A stretch of 64,000 nt of DNA, from positions 1 through 64,000 of the forward strand of contig CALAJQ010000008.1 in NCBI GenBank assembly GCA_937922785.1, given 5' to 3'. Origin of the DNA: an uncultured Acidimicrobiales bacterium (lineage in GTDB: Bacteria; Actinomycetota; Acidimicrobiia; Acidimicrobiales; SZUA-35). The notes under the pieces were generated by a model. The model was not told the origin of the DNA. It did no database searches and was given only the letters and a program-made list of their open reading frames with translations. Shown here one piece after another: positions 36,212-44,824 of the stretch (its first letter is position 1; every line of letters starts with the position of its first letter). Position numbers and translations under genes: made by a program.

Positions 36212-37069
36212 ATGAAACTGCTCTCCTACTCCACAACCGACGGCCCCTCCTTTGGCCTACTCGACGCGGCCGGTACCGGCGTCATCAACCTGGCTAGGCG
36301 AATCGACGGCGTCGACACCCTCGACGACCTGATTGTCAGCGGACGTTTGGGCGAAGCGGCGGCGTTTGCCGATGCATCCGCGGACACTGCACTTGCTGAC
36401 ATCAGCTACGAACGGCTGCTTCATTGGCCATCCAAGATCTTTTGCATCGGTGTGAACTACGGCGGGCGTTCCGCTGAATACGAAGACAAGGCCGACGCCT
36501 CATACCCGTCGGTATTTGTGCGCTTCCCCGATTCGTTCACCGGCCACGAACGGTCACTTGTGCGCCCACCGGAAAGCCCCCAGCTCGACTACGAGGGCGA
36601 GATCGTGGTTGTGATTGGCAAAGAGGGCAGACGAATTCCGGTGGCCAATGCTCGAGACCACATCGCTGGGCTGTCCCTTGGTAACGAAGGCACGATCCGC
36701 GATTGGGTACGCCACGCAAAGTTCAACGTGACCCAGGGTAAGAACTGGGAATCGACCGGGGCCATTGGCCCTCACCTGGTGACAATCGATGAGATCGGCG
36801 ACTTTGGTGACCTTCACCTCACTACGACTGTCAACGGTGAGCTCCGCCAGGACGATCACCCCCGCACCATGAAGTATTCGATTGAGTATCAGATCCACTA
36901 TCTGAGCACCTTCACCACACTTCGACCCGGCGACATAATCTTCACCGGGACCCCCACCGGTGCCGGAGCACGTTTCGATCCGCCCATCTGGCTAGAACCA
37001 GGCGATGTCATAGAAGTGAACGTCCCCGAACTGGGCACGCTACGCAACACTGTGGTTGACGAGCCGTGA
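36212..37069 (+). CDS. Fumarylacetoacetate hydrolase-family protein (HpaG-like)
   Basis: A 285-residue FAH-family enzyme. Metal-site motifs LDYEGEIVVVIGK and GLSLGNEGTIRDW, and the C-terminal TFTTLRPGDIIFTGTPTG are present. The family hydrolyses, isomerises or decarboxylates products of aromatic meta-cleavage (for example the 5-carboxymethyl-hydroxymuconate route). GGAG stands just before ATG 36212. Confidence 0.88.
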   Translation: MKLLSYSTTDGPSFGLLDAAGTGVINLARRIDGVDTLDDLIVSGRLGEAAAFADASADTALADISYERLLHWPSKIFCIGVNYGGRSAEYEDKADASYPSVFVRFPDSFTGHERSLVRPPESPQLDYEGEIVVVIGKEGRRIPVANARDHIAGLSLGNEGTIRDWVRHAKFNVTQGKNWESTGAIGPHLVTIDEIGDFGDLHLTTTVNGELRQDDHPRTMKYSIEYQIHYLSTFTTLRPGDIIFTGTPTGAGARFDPPIWLEPGDVIEVNVPELGTLRNTVVDEP

Positions 37070-37079
37070 AAGACGAGCA

Positions 37080-37541
37080 GTGAAAACAGCAACGGCGAAT
37101 CCGGCAATAATCAGATCGTTCGACGAGTCGCTACCGATGGCTTTGCTGCGTGCGCGTGAAACCGCAATGGCGCATTTTCGCCCGCTTCTGGCCGAACATG
37201 ACCTAACCGAACAGCAGTGGCGTGTGCTTCGCGCTTTGAACGCAGCGTCCGAACCTATCGACGTGGGTGCGCTAGTTGACACCACCTCGCTGCTGGCTCC
37301 GAGCCTGACGAGGATCCTGGCCAAACTTGGCGAAGACGAGCTGATCTATCGGACCACTCACGCCGATGATTTGCGTCGCTCGGTCATCTCACTGTCACCG
37401 GCGGGTGTACGCCTGGTGGCCAAGGTCGCCCCGGAATCTGAAGCGACCTACGCCATGATCGAACAGTCCTTTGGCAAGCGGCGCTTACGCTCACTTATTG
37501 CCGAACTGCAAGATCTGGCCGCAACGCTGGACCCGGAGTAG
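37080..37541 (+). CDS. MarR-family regulator, HpaR-like
   Basis: A 153-residue MarR protein whose core MALLRARETAMAHFRPLL and LTEQQWRVLRAL closely resembles HpaR, the repressor of homoprotocatechuate catabolism. GTG 37080 is preferred; TTG 37056 is in frame but overlaps the FAH gene. Its place next to FAH and opposite the ring-cleavage operon suggests that it represses both. Confidence 0.88.
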   Translation: MKTATANPAIIRSFDESLPMALLRARETAMAHFRPLLAEHDLTEQQWRVLRALNAASEPIDVGALVDTTSLLAPSLTRILAKLGEDELIYRTTHADDLRRSVISLSPAGVRLVAKVAPESEATYAMIEQSFGKRRLRSLIAELQDLAATLDPE

Positions 37542-37644
37542 CCACCGCGACTATTTCCCTAAACCTGCCAGAGTTCGCTAAGTAGTAGACATGTTCGCTC
37601 CGGTGGGGTCTGTAATGACGCAGTCGAGTTTGCAGTTCTTCCCC

Positions 37645-38274
37645 CTAGCGGTCGGTGGCAAGCCGTATGCCGAACCCGATGAGAAGCGCGCCGATCACTC
37701 GGTCAAGCGTGCGCGCGTGCTGTTGATAGGCCTCTCGAAAGCGGCGCCTCGAAAGCGCAGACGTGACGATGGAGTACCAACCAATCTCTAAGACGAAACC
37801 TGCCGCCAAGATCACGCCTCGAGTCGTGAAGGACGTGCTGGGCGGAATCGCCACTCCATAGAGGCCAATGAAGAAGGCAATCGCTTTCGGGTTGGAGAGG
37901 TTCACAACGAGACCAAGTCGGAATCCGCTGCGAAAGTCGCGGTCGCGGTGTTTGGTTTCGAACTCTTGATGGTTGCCCGATGCTCGTTTGGACCGCCATA
38001 GATTTACACCCAGGTAAACCAGGTAGCCGCCGCCGGCCAGCTGAACAAACCTGGCCAGCCAGCCAACCTGGGTAATGAGCACCGACAGCCCCGACATGGC
38101 CGCAATGGCGTAGACGCTTGCAGCAACGGCCAATCCAACGATCGCCCCAGCAGAGGTTGAACGGGTTTCAGCAAGTGCGAGTCTGGTAACCAACGCGAAA
38201 TTTGGGCCGGGACTAACGACCACGACGACGTACACCAGCAGCACCGCTCCAAGTACCGACACATCGAGATTCAT
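37645..38274 (-). CDS. LysE/RhtB-family exporter
   Basis: A 209-residue membrane protein with about six helices and the family signature VVSPGPNFALVTRLAL plus NLSNPKAIAFFIGLYG. It would export an amino acid or related metabolite. Convergent with the MarR gene; the 103-bp gap holds no clear terminator. Confidence 0.9.
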   Translation of the reverse strand: MNLDVSVLGAVLLVYVVVVVSPGPNFALVTRLALAETRSTSAGAIVGLAVAASVYAIAAMSGLSVLITQVGWLARFVQLAGGGYLVYLGVNLWRSKRASGNHQEFETKHRDRDFRSGFRLGLVVNLSNPKAIAFFIGLYGVAIPPSTSFTTRGVILAAGFVLEIGWYSIVTSALSRRRFREAYQQHARTLDRVIGALLIGFGIRLATDR

Positions 38275-38341
38275 TGCGAGAGCATAGTTCGCCGAAGCAG
38301 ATCGACATGAGCCATGACGGCTACGCCGCGCAGTGCTTAGT

Positions 38342-39415
38342 TCAGATCGAGATGACCTCGGTAGTGATTGGCGGCAGCTCGGATTCGGGAAGGAGATATC
38401 GCGCCAGCAGGATCATTTCTGTTCGGCCTTTGGTGTCCAGCCAGTTACCGCTGCTGGGATCGTCGGGACCAACCAGCATGATTACTGTGCCACCGGTTTC
38501 GGCTAGAGCCTGTGAGTCGTTGATACAAACTGATTGACCGTCGCGAAACTCCGGCGACTCAAGCCACCAGTTGTTGAGGTGCACGCTCCAGTACCGACAC
38601 GCCGGAGGGGTCAATTCCAAACGGAGAGCTTGGCTTGGTTCAAGCTTCACATAACAAAGCTGGTAGTGGTTGTGCGGAGTCCCTGCCATCTCAGAGACCA
38701 AGGCCGCCGCTGCCTCGTTCATGACATTCGGTCTGGCTTGTAGGGTTTCTGAAAGAGCGATTGTGGCATCGTTGCTGAAACTCAAACCGAAGGTCGTTAG
38801 GGCCAGAGCAAATGCCATTGAGTCCGCAGAGAGTTCTGGGCGGTGGCTGGCCTCGGGTTGCAGCCGGTCAATTTCGAAGGTGGCTTTGACCCCGCTTTCT
38901 CTGTCGTGGCAGTACTCGCGGATCACAACAAATGCCGCATCAGTACCGAGGCCAAGCCAATTTCGTTTCTGCTCTGGGCCGCCAACGGTGAGCGTGAAGG
39001 TGCCGTCTTCGGCTATCTCCAACTCGCCATCGTGCAAATTAGCGATGACCCTGTCCTCAACTGCGGCTCGATAGGAAGTAAAGGAGATGTAAGGCGATGC
39101 GCCCCGAGTGCCCGTGATCTCATACACCGAGTCGGGGTCGACGCTTACTTGGCGGTAGATCGTGTCTGGGCAGTCGGCGAAGATCTTCCGGGTAGGAGAT
39201 TCGGGCAGGAAGAACTCGGGCTTCGCGGTCTTTGGGAACTCGATGAACTGCTCTTCGCGATAGGCCAGCTGCCGCAACAGAAAGCGCAGAGCGTCCGCAC
39301 GGTCAGCTTCAGTCGGCGCCGATGCCAACAAGTCATGGCCCATGGTCTTCAGCGCATCAGCGAACTGCTCCCACGCTTGACTTAGTTGATCGTTGCTTGG
39401 TTGCGGTGCACTCAC
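38342..39415 (-). CDS. DUF1214-domain protein
   Basis: A 357-residue protein without signal peptide. The C-terminal part (residues about 265-350: ALRLELTPPACRYWSVHLNN, SQALAETGGTVIMLVGPDD) resembles DUF1214, often seen with DUF1254. The N-terminal half is helical. The function is unknown. The 39416-39681 region after its start holds no gene that I can support. Confidence 0.7.
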   Translation of the reverse strand: MSAPQPSNDQLSQAWEQFADALKTMGHDLLASAPTEADRADALRFLLRQLAYREEQFIEFPKTAKPEFFLPESPTRKIFADCPDTIYRQVSVDPDSVYEITGTRGASPYISFTSYRAAVEDRVIANLHDGELEIAEDGTFTLTVGGPEQKRNWLGLGTDAAFVVIREYCHDRESGVKATFEIDRLQPEASHRPELSADSMAFALALTTFGLSFSNDATIALSETLQARPNVMNEAAAALVSEMAGTPHNHYQLCYVKLEPSQALRLELTPPACRYWSVHLNNWWLESPEFRDGQSVCINDSQALAETGGTVIMLVGPDDPSSGNWLDTKGRTEMILLARYLLPESELPPITTEVISI

Positions 39416-39681
39416 CCGATCAACCTAGCGGCCAGCATCCTGACGCCTAGACCCTTCGGGCAACGGATCGAGTGACGACACAGTCACGGAGAACCTCCGG
39501 CCTCGGAGATGACGTATGGTTTAAAGGTTCTGGTTGCGGCGGCGAGTCAGACGCTGTAAGCAAATTTCATGGCTGCTGAAGAGCTCAAGCCCTGGCCAAT
39601 ACCCGCTCCCTTCGGACAGAACAGTCTTGATCTGCGATCAAATACTGCTGGCGCTGTTGGGTCCCTCAGGCTAGGAGAGCT

Positions 39682-39969
39682 GTGTGTAGCGTGCCGTTCG
39701 ATCTAGCGGCGCTTTATTCCGCGGTGGATGCTAGGCGCCGCGCCGAGTCGCTCAGCTGGACGGCGCTGTCGCGCCAGATTGGGGTCGCAACGTCCACAAT
39801 CCGCAGGTTCGCTACCGCCGCAGATGCTGAGGCGAAAGGCTTGCCGAGATCGCGGCTGGCGAACATAGGTCGATGGCTTCGCTCACAAGAGTCTCCGCTG
39901 TGTAGGTGCTCGGTGCTACTAGGCCAGTGCGCGGTGGCGGGCTTGGTCGAGCCGCCGGTATTGGCTTAG
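39682..39969 (+). CDS. Short XRE-like HTH protein, possibly decayed
   Basis: 95 residues with a plausible helix-turn-helix in the N-terminal half (LSWTALSRQIGVATSTIRRF). AGGAG stands 4 nt before GTG 39682. After about residue 60 the sequence becomes Cys/Leu-rich and unlike known small HTH proteins, and the gene runs 51 nt into the 3' end of a gene on the other strand. The 3' part may therefore be the result of a frameshift or truncation. Confidence 0.4.
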   Translation: MCSVPFDLAALYSAVDARRRAESLSWTALSRQIGVATSTIRRFATAADAEAKGLPRSRLANIGRWLRSQESPLCRCSVLLGQCAVAGLVEPPVLA

Positions 39970-40629
39970 CTGTTCAGGCAAACTTTCGTAGGTAACCAGA
40001 TGATTCTGCTGCCATTGGGTGATCAGACGGTCGAACCACATGTTCGGCGGGATCAGGTCATGAGAGTCCCTCAAGCCGTTGTTGTGGCTGAGGTGAATCT
40101 CACCAACGTCGAAGCCGTCCAGGATTCGGTGGCACACGCTTTCGGTCTCGTCAAGATTTCCCTGGGTCCAGATGAGTGCGTGAGAAAGGTCAAGCAGCAG
40201 TCGATGGTCGGGGAGTGTGTCAAGGCTTGAACACCACCGGTTTCTGCCGGGCATTATTTCAACTTGGACGGGCAAGCTGAAGTGCTGCTCCATCGAGGCC
40301 AAAGCACGCTCGAGTTCCAATAGGGTGCAGCGCTTCTTAGCTGGTGCGTGCACGCCGATAGCCACCACATTCTGGGTTTCGGCGAACGATTGGTACCGAG
40401 TCCAAGTCCGTGGCTGAAGGGGGTCTAACCTCAGTCGACCGGTCTCGTTGCGCAGACAATTGTCGTGCAGAACCAATGGCCAGCCCCGGTAGTCGTCTGC
40501 CACAAAGCAGTCAACGCCAATTGCCAACTCGATGAACTCGACCGGCAAGGTGGGCGCAAGCTCGGCGGCGATGGTCAGGCAATCCGCGAGGGGCCGCTTG
40601 CCGATGGCGCTTAGGCTCAGCCCGATCAC
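39919..40629 (-). CDS. TIM-barrel metalloenzyme-like protein (MNIO/DUF692- or xylose isomerase-like)
   Basis: A 236-residue protein whose strand-end residues fit a metal site in a TIM barrel: LVLHDN (about 53), IGVHAPAKK (about 92), VQVEIMPG, LLLDLSHALIW, VGEIHLSHNNGLRDSHDL, TYESLP. The pattern of His/Glu/Asp resembles the MNIO (DUF692) and AP-endonuclease/xylose-isomerase families. I cannot assign it further. Its ATG overlaps the stop of the gene at 40626 by 4 nt, so the two act together. Confidence 0.55.
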   Translation of the reverse strand: MIGLSLSAIGKRPLADCLTIAAELAPTLPVEFIELAIGVDCFVADDYRGWPLVLHDNCLRNETGRLRLDPLQPRTWTRYQSFAETQNVVAIGVHAPAKKRCTLLELERALASMEQHFSLPVQVEIMPGRNRWCSSLDTLPDHRLLLDLSHALIWTQGNLDETESVCHRILDGFDVGEIHLSHNNGLRDSHDLIPPNMWFDRLITQWQQNHLVTYESLPEQLSQYRRLDQARHRALA

Positions 40630-41339
40630 TTGCCGAAAAGCCGGCCAAGAAAACCTTTGCGTTCAGGCCTTCCCGGGCCGGGTTTATCTTGAGGAGGTTG
40701 AGAGGGTGGCGGTGGACCGACGTAGGTCAGGTCACAAAGAAGGAAGGAAAAGAGGTCGGCCGCCAGTTCTGGCTTGCCGGCGGCTCGTAGATCATCAGCA
40801 ACCATGTCGGCGGCGAAAGGGGCCGCGGCTTGGGGCCCGTCCTGAAAGAAGTCGAGCCAAAGGTCTCCCTCCATTGAGCGGTTCGCTATAGCCACGCAGC
40901 GTTTCATGACCTCAGGGTCCGACGGGTCCAGCGAAGTTGGCATCGCCACGCCGTTGTCCGAACACCATTGCCTCAGTCGAGGCATGTCTTGGTCATAGGA
41001 GGTCGAGTCGTCGGGGTTATAAGGCGAGACGTCGACCACACATCCGAAGTTGTCAAAACCCATACCAACAAAGGTCAACTGTGCACACAACTGGATGTGA
41101 TCGGAATGAGCTTTTGCGAGGGCTTGATCGATTGTGTCGTGAATCGACACAACAGTGTCTGGGTCGGCGTCGGAGTCGTTGTGTTCGGCCCAAGCTTCGG
41201 CGATCTCGACTTCTTCACCGGCCCGCCACCGCGTTAGTAGATCCTCCAAAGGTTTGTGGACTGTGATAGTCGTGTTCTCGTCGCTGTAGCCAAGCCCTCG
41301 TTGATAGACCGCAGCTGGTCGAGGTTGATTTGTGTCCAT
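40626..41339 (-). CDS. Unrecognised protein partnered with a TIM-barrel enzyme
   Basis: 237 residues, acidic, no signal peptide or membrane helix. A central region (CAQLTFVGMGFDNFGCVVDV) is followed by an acidic helical part; residues about 205-228 are Pro-rich and the last nine, GFLGRLFGK, form a basic amphipathic end. I do not recognise the family. ATGA overlap with the downstream TIM-barrel gene suggests it is a substrate, partner or recruiting subunit. Confidence 0.6.
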   Translation of the reverse strand: MDTNQPRPAAVYQRGLGYSDENTTITVHKPLEDLLTRWRAGEEVEIAEAWAEHNDSDADPDTVVSIHDTIDQALAKAHSDHIQLCAQLTFVGMGFDNFGCVVDVSPYNPDDSTSYDQDMPRLRQWCSDNGVAMPTSLDPSDPEVMKRCVAIANRSMEGDLWLDFFQDGPQAAAPFAADMVADDLRAAGKPELAADLFSFLLCDLTYVGPPPPSQPPQDKPGPGRPERKGFLGRLFGK

Positions 41340-41440
41340 CAGGCGATGTTAGTGGCACCGCGTGTTGCGAATGTGCGGTGTAGCAGGTGGTGCGCCGCTA
41401 AGTTCGGGATTCGAGCACTGGGAACTAGCATCGGTTGCCA

Positions 41441-42550
41441 ATGACCTCTGAGGACATATCACCCGAATGGCAGAAGCTCGGTCTATTCGATCCCAACGCC
41501 CCCGATGCTGGCGAACGCCGTGACCTTCTCAAGTTCTATGAAGAAGTTGGCCAAGAAGCTCACGAATATGAGGGGGTTACTCCCGATCAACTCGCTTACG
41601 CTGCGAACCAGCGATTTAATCGTCCTGGTGAACGTTGGACGCGCGAAGAGGCCCAACAAAGGAGCGAGTTGTCTCCTGATCTTTTTGAAAAGGTCTTGCT
41701 GGCAATGGGTTATCCAACCGATGATGACCGATTCTTCACCGACGCTGACATAGCGACTTTCAGGGTTTTCGAACAGGCCAAGACGCTTTTCTCCGAAAGT
41801 GAAATGCTCCACTTCACTGCGGTGATGAGTTCGACTATGGCCCGCATGGCCGACGCCGCTACTGCCCTTTTCCGGATTGACGTGACTTCAAAGCTGGAGG
41901 AGTCCGAGGGAACACTCTTGGATTACGCCAAGAAGAATTACGAAGCCTCGGTCCTGGTGCAAGGGATGCTTGAGCCCCTGTGGGCGATTTTCCTGCTGCA
42001 GCTCGAACTGTCGTCAGTTCGAAGCGATCAGGGTCGGTCAGCAACCGATGCCAAGGCGCACGCAAGCACGGTCCGCATGGGGGTGGGCTTTGTTGATCTG
42101 GTTGGGTTCACGCCGCTTGCTGTGGAAATGTCGGTAGATGAGTTAGGTAAGTTCATCATCAACTTTGAACAGAGTGCGACTGCGATCGTGGCGTCCCACC
42201 GCGGCCGGGTAGTAAAGCTGATCGGCGACGAGGTGATGTTTGTTGCGGTTGACGTCGATCACACGGTCGCCATCGCGGTTGACTTGATGAAGGCATTCGG
42301 CGCGGCCGGTGTTCAACCTCATGGGGGAGTGTCCTACGGCGACCTAATCGCCCGCGGTGGCGACTACTACGGGCGAGTCGTGAACCTGGCGGCACGGGCG
42401 GCCAGCCTTGCCCTTCCGGGCGAGTTGCTGGTTGACGAGAGCACGTCGTCGGCGGTCAGCAACTACGAGTTCGAGCCCGCGGGTCGTAGACAGCTAAAAG
42501 GCTTTCCTGAGCCGGTGCGAATGTCCTCGTTGACGATCGATTGGGGCTGA
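41441..42550 (+). CDS. Class III adenylate/guanylate cyclase-domain protein
   Basis: A 369-residue protein. Residues 1-195 form a helical N-terminal region with a possible HTH-like stretch. The cyclase domain follows: metal Asp in GFVDLVGFTPLA, Lys and second Asp in VVKLIGDEVMF, and Asn-Arg transition-state pair in YYGRVVNLAARAASLA. All key residues are present, so it should make cAMP from ATP (the Lys favours adenine). No membrane helix. ATG 41441 is preferred to TTG 41435. Confidence 0.88.
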   Translation: MTSEDISPEWQKLGLFDPNAPDAGERRDLLKFYEEVGQEAHEYEGVTPDQLAYAANQRFNRPGERWTREEAQQRSELSPDLFEKVLLAMGYPTDDDRFFTDADIATFRVFEQAKTLFSESEMLHFTAVMSSTMARMADAATALFRIDVTSKLEESEGTLLDYAKKNYEASVLVQGMLEPLWAIFLLQLELSSVRSDQGRSATDAKAHASTVRMGVGFVDLVGFTPLAVEMSVDELGKFIINFEQSATAIVASHRGRVVKLIGDEVMFVAVDVDHTVAIAVDLMKAFGAAGVQPHGGVSYGDLIARGGDYYGRVVNLAARAASLALPGELLVDESTSSAVSNYEFEPAGRRQLKGFPEPVRMSSLTIDWG

Positions 42551-42580
42551 AGCCCAGAGTCAGCAACGTCCTGTCAGTCG

Positions 42581-43795
42581 CTAGGAGACGATGTTGTGTT
42601 CGGGGCCGTAGGGAAAACCTGTGATGTTGTCGACACTGCCGTCGTCGTTGATGACTAGCACGTCGTGTTCTCGGTAGCCGCCAGCACCGGGTTGTCCTTC
42701 TGGGATCATGATCATTGGTTCCATCGAGACCACCATTCCGGGTTGTAGTTCGGTGTGGATGTCTTCGCGGAGCTCCACGCCAGCTTCGCGGCCGTAGTAG
42801 TGGCAGAGCACTCCGAAGCTGTGTCCGTATCCGAATGATCGAGTGTTGAGGAGGTCATAACCTCGGTAGATCTCGTTCAACTCGGCGGCTATGTCGGAAC
42901 ATTTTGCGCCCGGCTTGATGAGCTTGAGGCCGGCTTCATGGACTTCGACGTTGATGTTCCATAGGCGGAGGTGCTCGTCGGAAATCGAGTTGGCAAACAG
43001 CGTGCGTTCAAGCGCCACGTAGTAACCAAATAGCATCGGGAAACAGTTGATCGACAGGATGTCGCCGTCTTCGATCACGCGGTTTGTCACCGGGTTGTGT
43101 GCGCCGTCGGTGTTGATGCCCGACTGGAACCAAGTCCAAGTGTCCATCAGTTCGGAGTAGTCATAGCTCTTTGCTAGCTCACGGACCATGGCTTGGGTAG
43201 AGGCCAATGCGACTTCGTGCTCGGGGACTCCGATGCCGATCGCTTGACGGCACGCTTCGCCGCCGATGTCGGCAATGGCGGTCAACTTCTTGATGTGGGC
43301 GATCTCTTCAGCTGACTTGATGGTGCGGATCCACATTGTCGGGGTACCGATGTCCACCAGTTCGGCTTCGGGGAATGCGGCCTGAATCTTGTCACGCAGG
43401 TCGATGCTGACTTCGTCAAATTCGATGCCGATGCGCTTGCCCTTGGTGATCAGCGTCTGCAGAGCATAGAAGAAGTTGTCTTTGCGCCAGTCTGTGTAGG
43501 TGATGTTGTCGCCATGGGTGAGCCGATGGGGCTGGCCACCGTCGATGCCGGCACTCACGCTTGTAGCGCTGTCGGCGGTTACAACGAAGCCGTAGTTGCG
43601 GCCGAAGGCGCAGTACATGAAACCTGAGAAGTAACAGACGTTGTGGTAGCTGGTCATGACCGCAGCGTCGATGTCGTTCTCGGCCATGTGGCTGCGGAGC
43701 TTCTGTTGCCGAGATTCCATTTCTGCGGGGGAGAACGGTCCAAGAGTTTTCTCGCCGTTGTGCCAGGTAACCAAGCGATCCATGTCAGTGTTCAT
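42581..43795 (-). CDS. Creatinase (creatine amidinohydrolase), M24 fold
   Basis: A 404-residue pita-bread protein. Its length, the stretch WFQSGINTDGAHNPVTNR with His233 (creatinase catalytic His232), RSFGYGHSFGVLCHYYGREA and the ending FPYGPEHNIVS match creatinase rather than general Xaa-Pro peptidases. It would hydrolyse creatine to sarcosine and urea. Divergent from a LysR gene with a T-N11-A box. A related guanidino-compound hydrolase cannot be excluded. Confidence 0.85.
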   Translation of the reverse strand: MNTDMDRLVTWHNGEKTLGPFSPAEMESRQQKLRSHMAENDIDAAVMTSYHNVCYFSGFMYCAFGRNYGFVVTADSATSVSAGIDGGQPHRLTHGDNITYTDWRKDNFFYALQTLITKGKRIGIEFDEVSIDLRDKIQAAFPEAELVDIGTPTMWIRTIKSAEEIAHIKKLTAIADIGGEACRQAIGIGVPEHEVALASTQAMVRELAKSYDYSELMDTWTWFQSGINTDGAHNPVTNRVIEDGDILSINCFPMLFGYYVALERTLFANSISDEHLRLWNINVEVHEAGLKLIKPGAKCSDIAAELNEIYRGYDLLNTRSFGYGHSFGVLCHYYGREAGVELREDIHTELQPGMVVSMEPMIMIPEGQPGAGGYREHDVLVINDDGSVDNITGFPYGPEHNIVS

Positions 43796-43884
43796 TTTGT
43801 TCTCCTGTGAGTTTCTTTATGTCACGAGCATGTATGACGAGGAGATTTTGGCCTGACATGAGTCGATGACGCAACCGTGTTGGA

Positions 43885-43901
43885 CTTGTAGTTTGCACAA
43901 G
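43885..43901. promoter_or_regulatory. LysR-type box between creatinase and lysR
   Basis: CTTGT-AGTTTGC-ACAAG, an inverted repeat containing a T-N11-A core, about 20 bp before the LysR start and 90 bp from the creatinase start. Fits autoregulation plus activation of the divergent gene. Confidence 0.55.
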
Positions 43902-43920
43902 TATTAGTCATGATCAAGAA

Positions 43921-44820
43921 ATGCAACTCGACACTGAATCGCTTCGAGCGTTTGCTGCGGTGTTGGACCTTGGCGGGATGACTCGTGCGGCCGAGGTGCT
44001 GGGAATAACCCAGTCAGCGGTCAGTTGGAAGATCAAGCGACTCGAGGAAAAGGTCGGGCGTGATCTCCTAATTCGTGAGGGCCGCAAACTGAGGCCCTCA
44101 CGTGACGGTCGGGAGCTTCTGTCCTACGCTCGAACGATCATTGCGACCCACGACGAAGCTGTCCAGCGGCTGCAAGGTTCCGAAGCCACCGGCATTGTTC
44201 GATTCGGTACCACTGAAGAGGTAAGCCTTGACCAGATGTCGCTGGCCATTGCCAGATTCAGCAGGCTTCACCCAAGCGCCAAAGTCGAGCTACTTGTAGA
44301 GGTCTCTAGTCGGCTCGAAGAGATGATTGATGCGGGGCGGCTCGATGTTGGCGTCCTCCAGGCTTTGCCTGACGCCGTTAGGAAAAGTGATGTTGTGTTG
44401 TGGGAAGACTCCTTGGTTTGGGTCACTTCGCCAGACCGCCCATTCGAGGCAGACACGGTTCCACTCATCACATTTAGTGACGGTGGTTTCTACCGCGCGC
44501 TGGCTGAAGCGTCGCTTGACCGAGCAGCAATATCTCATTCAGTCGCATTCGCCGGGCCAAGCATTGCAAGTGTGGTTGGTGCGGTAGAAGCAGGACTAGG
44601 CGTAGCGATCCTGCCCGAGACGTGGGTGAGCGGCGAACTGATGATTTGGCATCGAGCCGGCAGCCTCGAACAGCTACCAAGGTCCCAAAAGATCGCAAGA
44701 TCGTCGCCTGGGGAGCCAAGCGAAGTCTCGGCGGAGTTCCTGAAAGTGATGGCGAACGAGCTGAGCTTTCACTCAGCCAAAGCGGAGTTTGCTTATCAAT
44801 CTAAAGCCACTTTAGACTAA
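43921..44820 (+). CDS. LysR-family regulator
   Basis: A 299-residue LysR protein: N-terminal winged HTH (LGGMTRAAEVLGITQSAVSW KIKRLEEKVG) and a substrate-binding domain. It is divergent from creatinase and immediately upstream of psuK, with 4 nt between. It likely controls creatinase; whether it also controls the pseudouridine genes is open. Confidence 0.92.
   Translation: MQLDTESLRAFAAVLDLGGMTRAAEVLGITQSAVSWKIKRLEEKVGRDLLIREGRKLRPSRDGRELLSYARTIIATHDEAVQRLQGSEATGIVRFGTTEEVSLDQMSLAIARFSRLHPSAKVELLVEVSSRLEEMIDAGRLDVGVLQALPDAVRKSDVVLWEDSLVWVTSPDRPFEADTVPLITFSDGGFYRALAEASLDRAAISHSVAFAGPSIASVVGAVEAGLGVAILPETWVSGELMIWHRAGSLEQLPRSQKIARSSPGEPSEVSAEFLKVMANELSFHSAKAEFAYQSKATLD
44800..44816. promoter_or_regulatory. 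Inverted repeat at the lysR/psuK junction
   Basis: TCTAAAG-CCA-CTTTAGA, a 7-bp perfect inverted repeat inside the last codons of lysR, 9 nt before the psuK GTG. Candidate operator for the HTH domain fused to the kinase. Confidence 0.5.
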
Positions 44821-44824
44821 TAAG

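Noticed and set aside
39416-39681. Riboswitch or small RNA in the 266-bp gap
   Set aside because: No recognisable conserved core or terminator; nothing supports a call.
42581-43795. Generic Xaa-Pro dipeptidase
   Set aside because: Length, catalytic-His context and C-terminal motif match creatinase.
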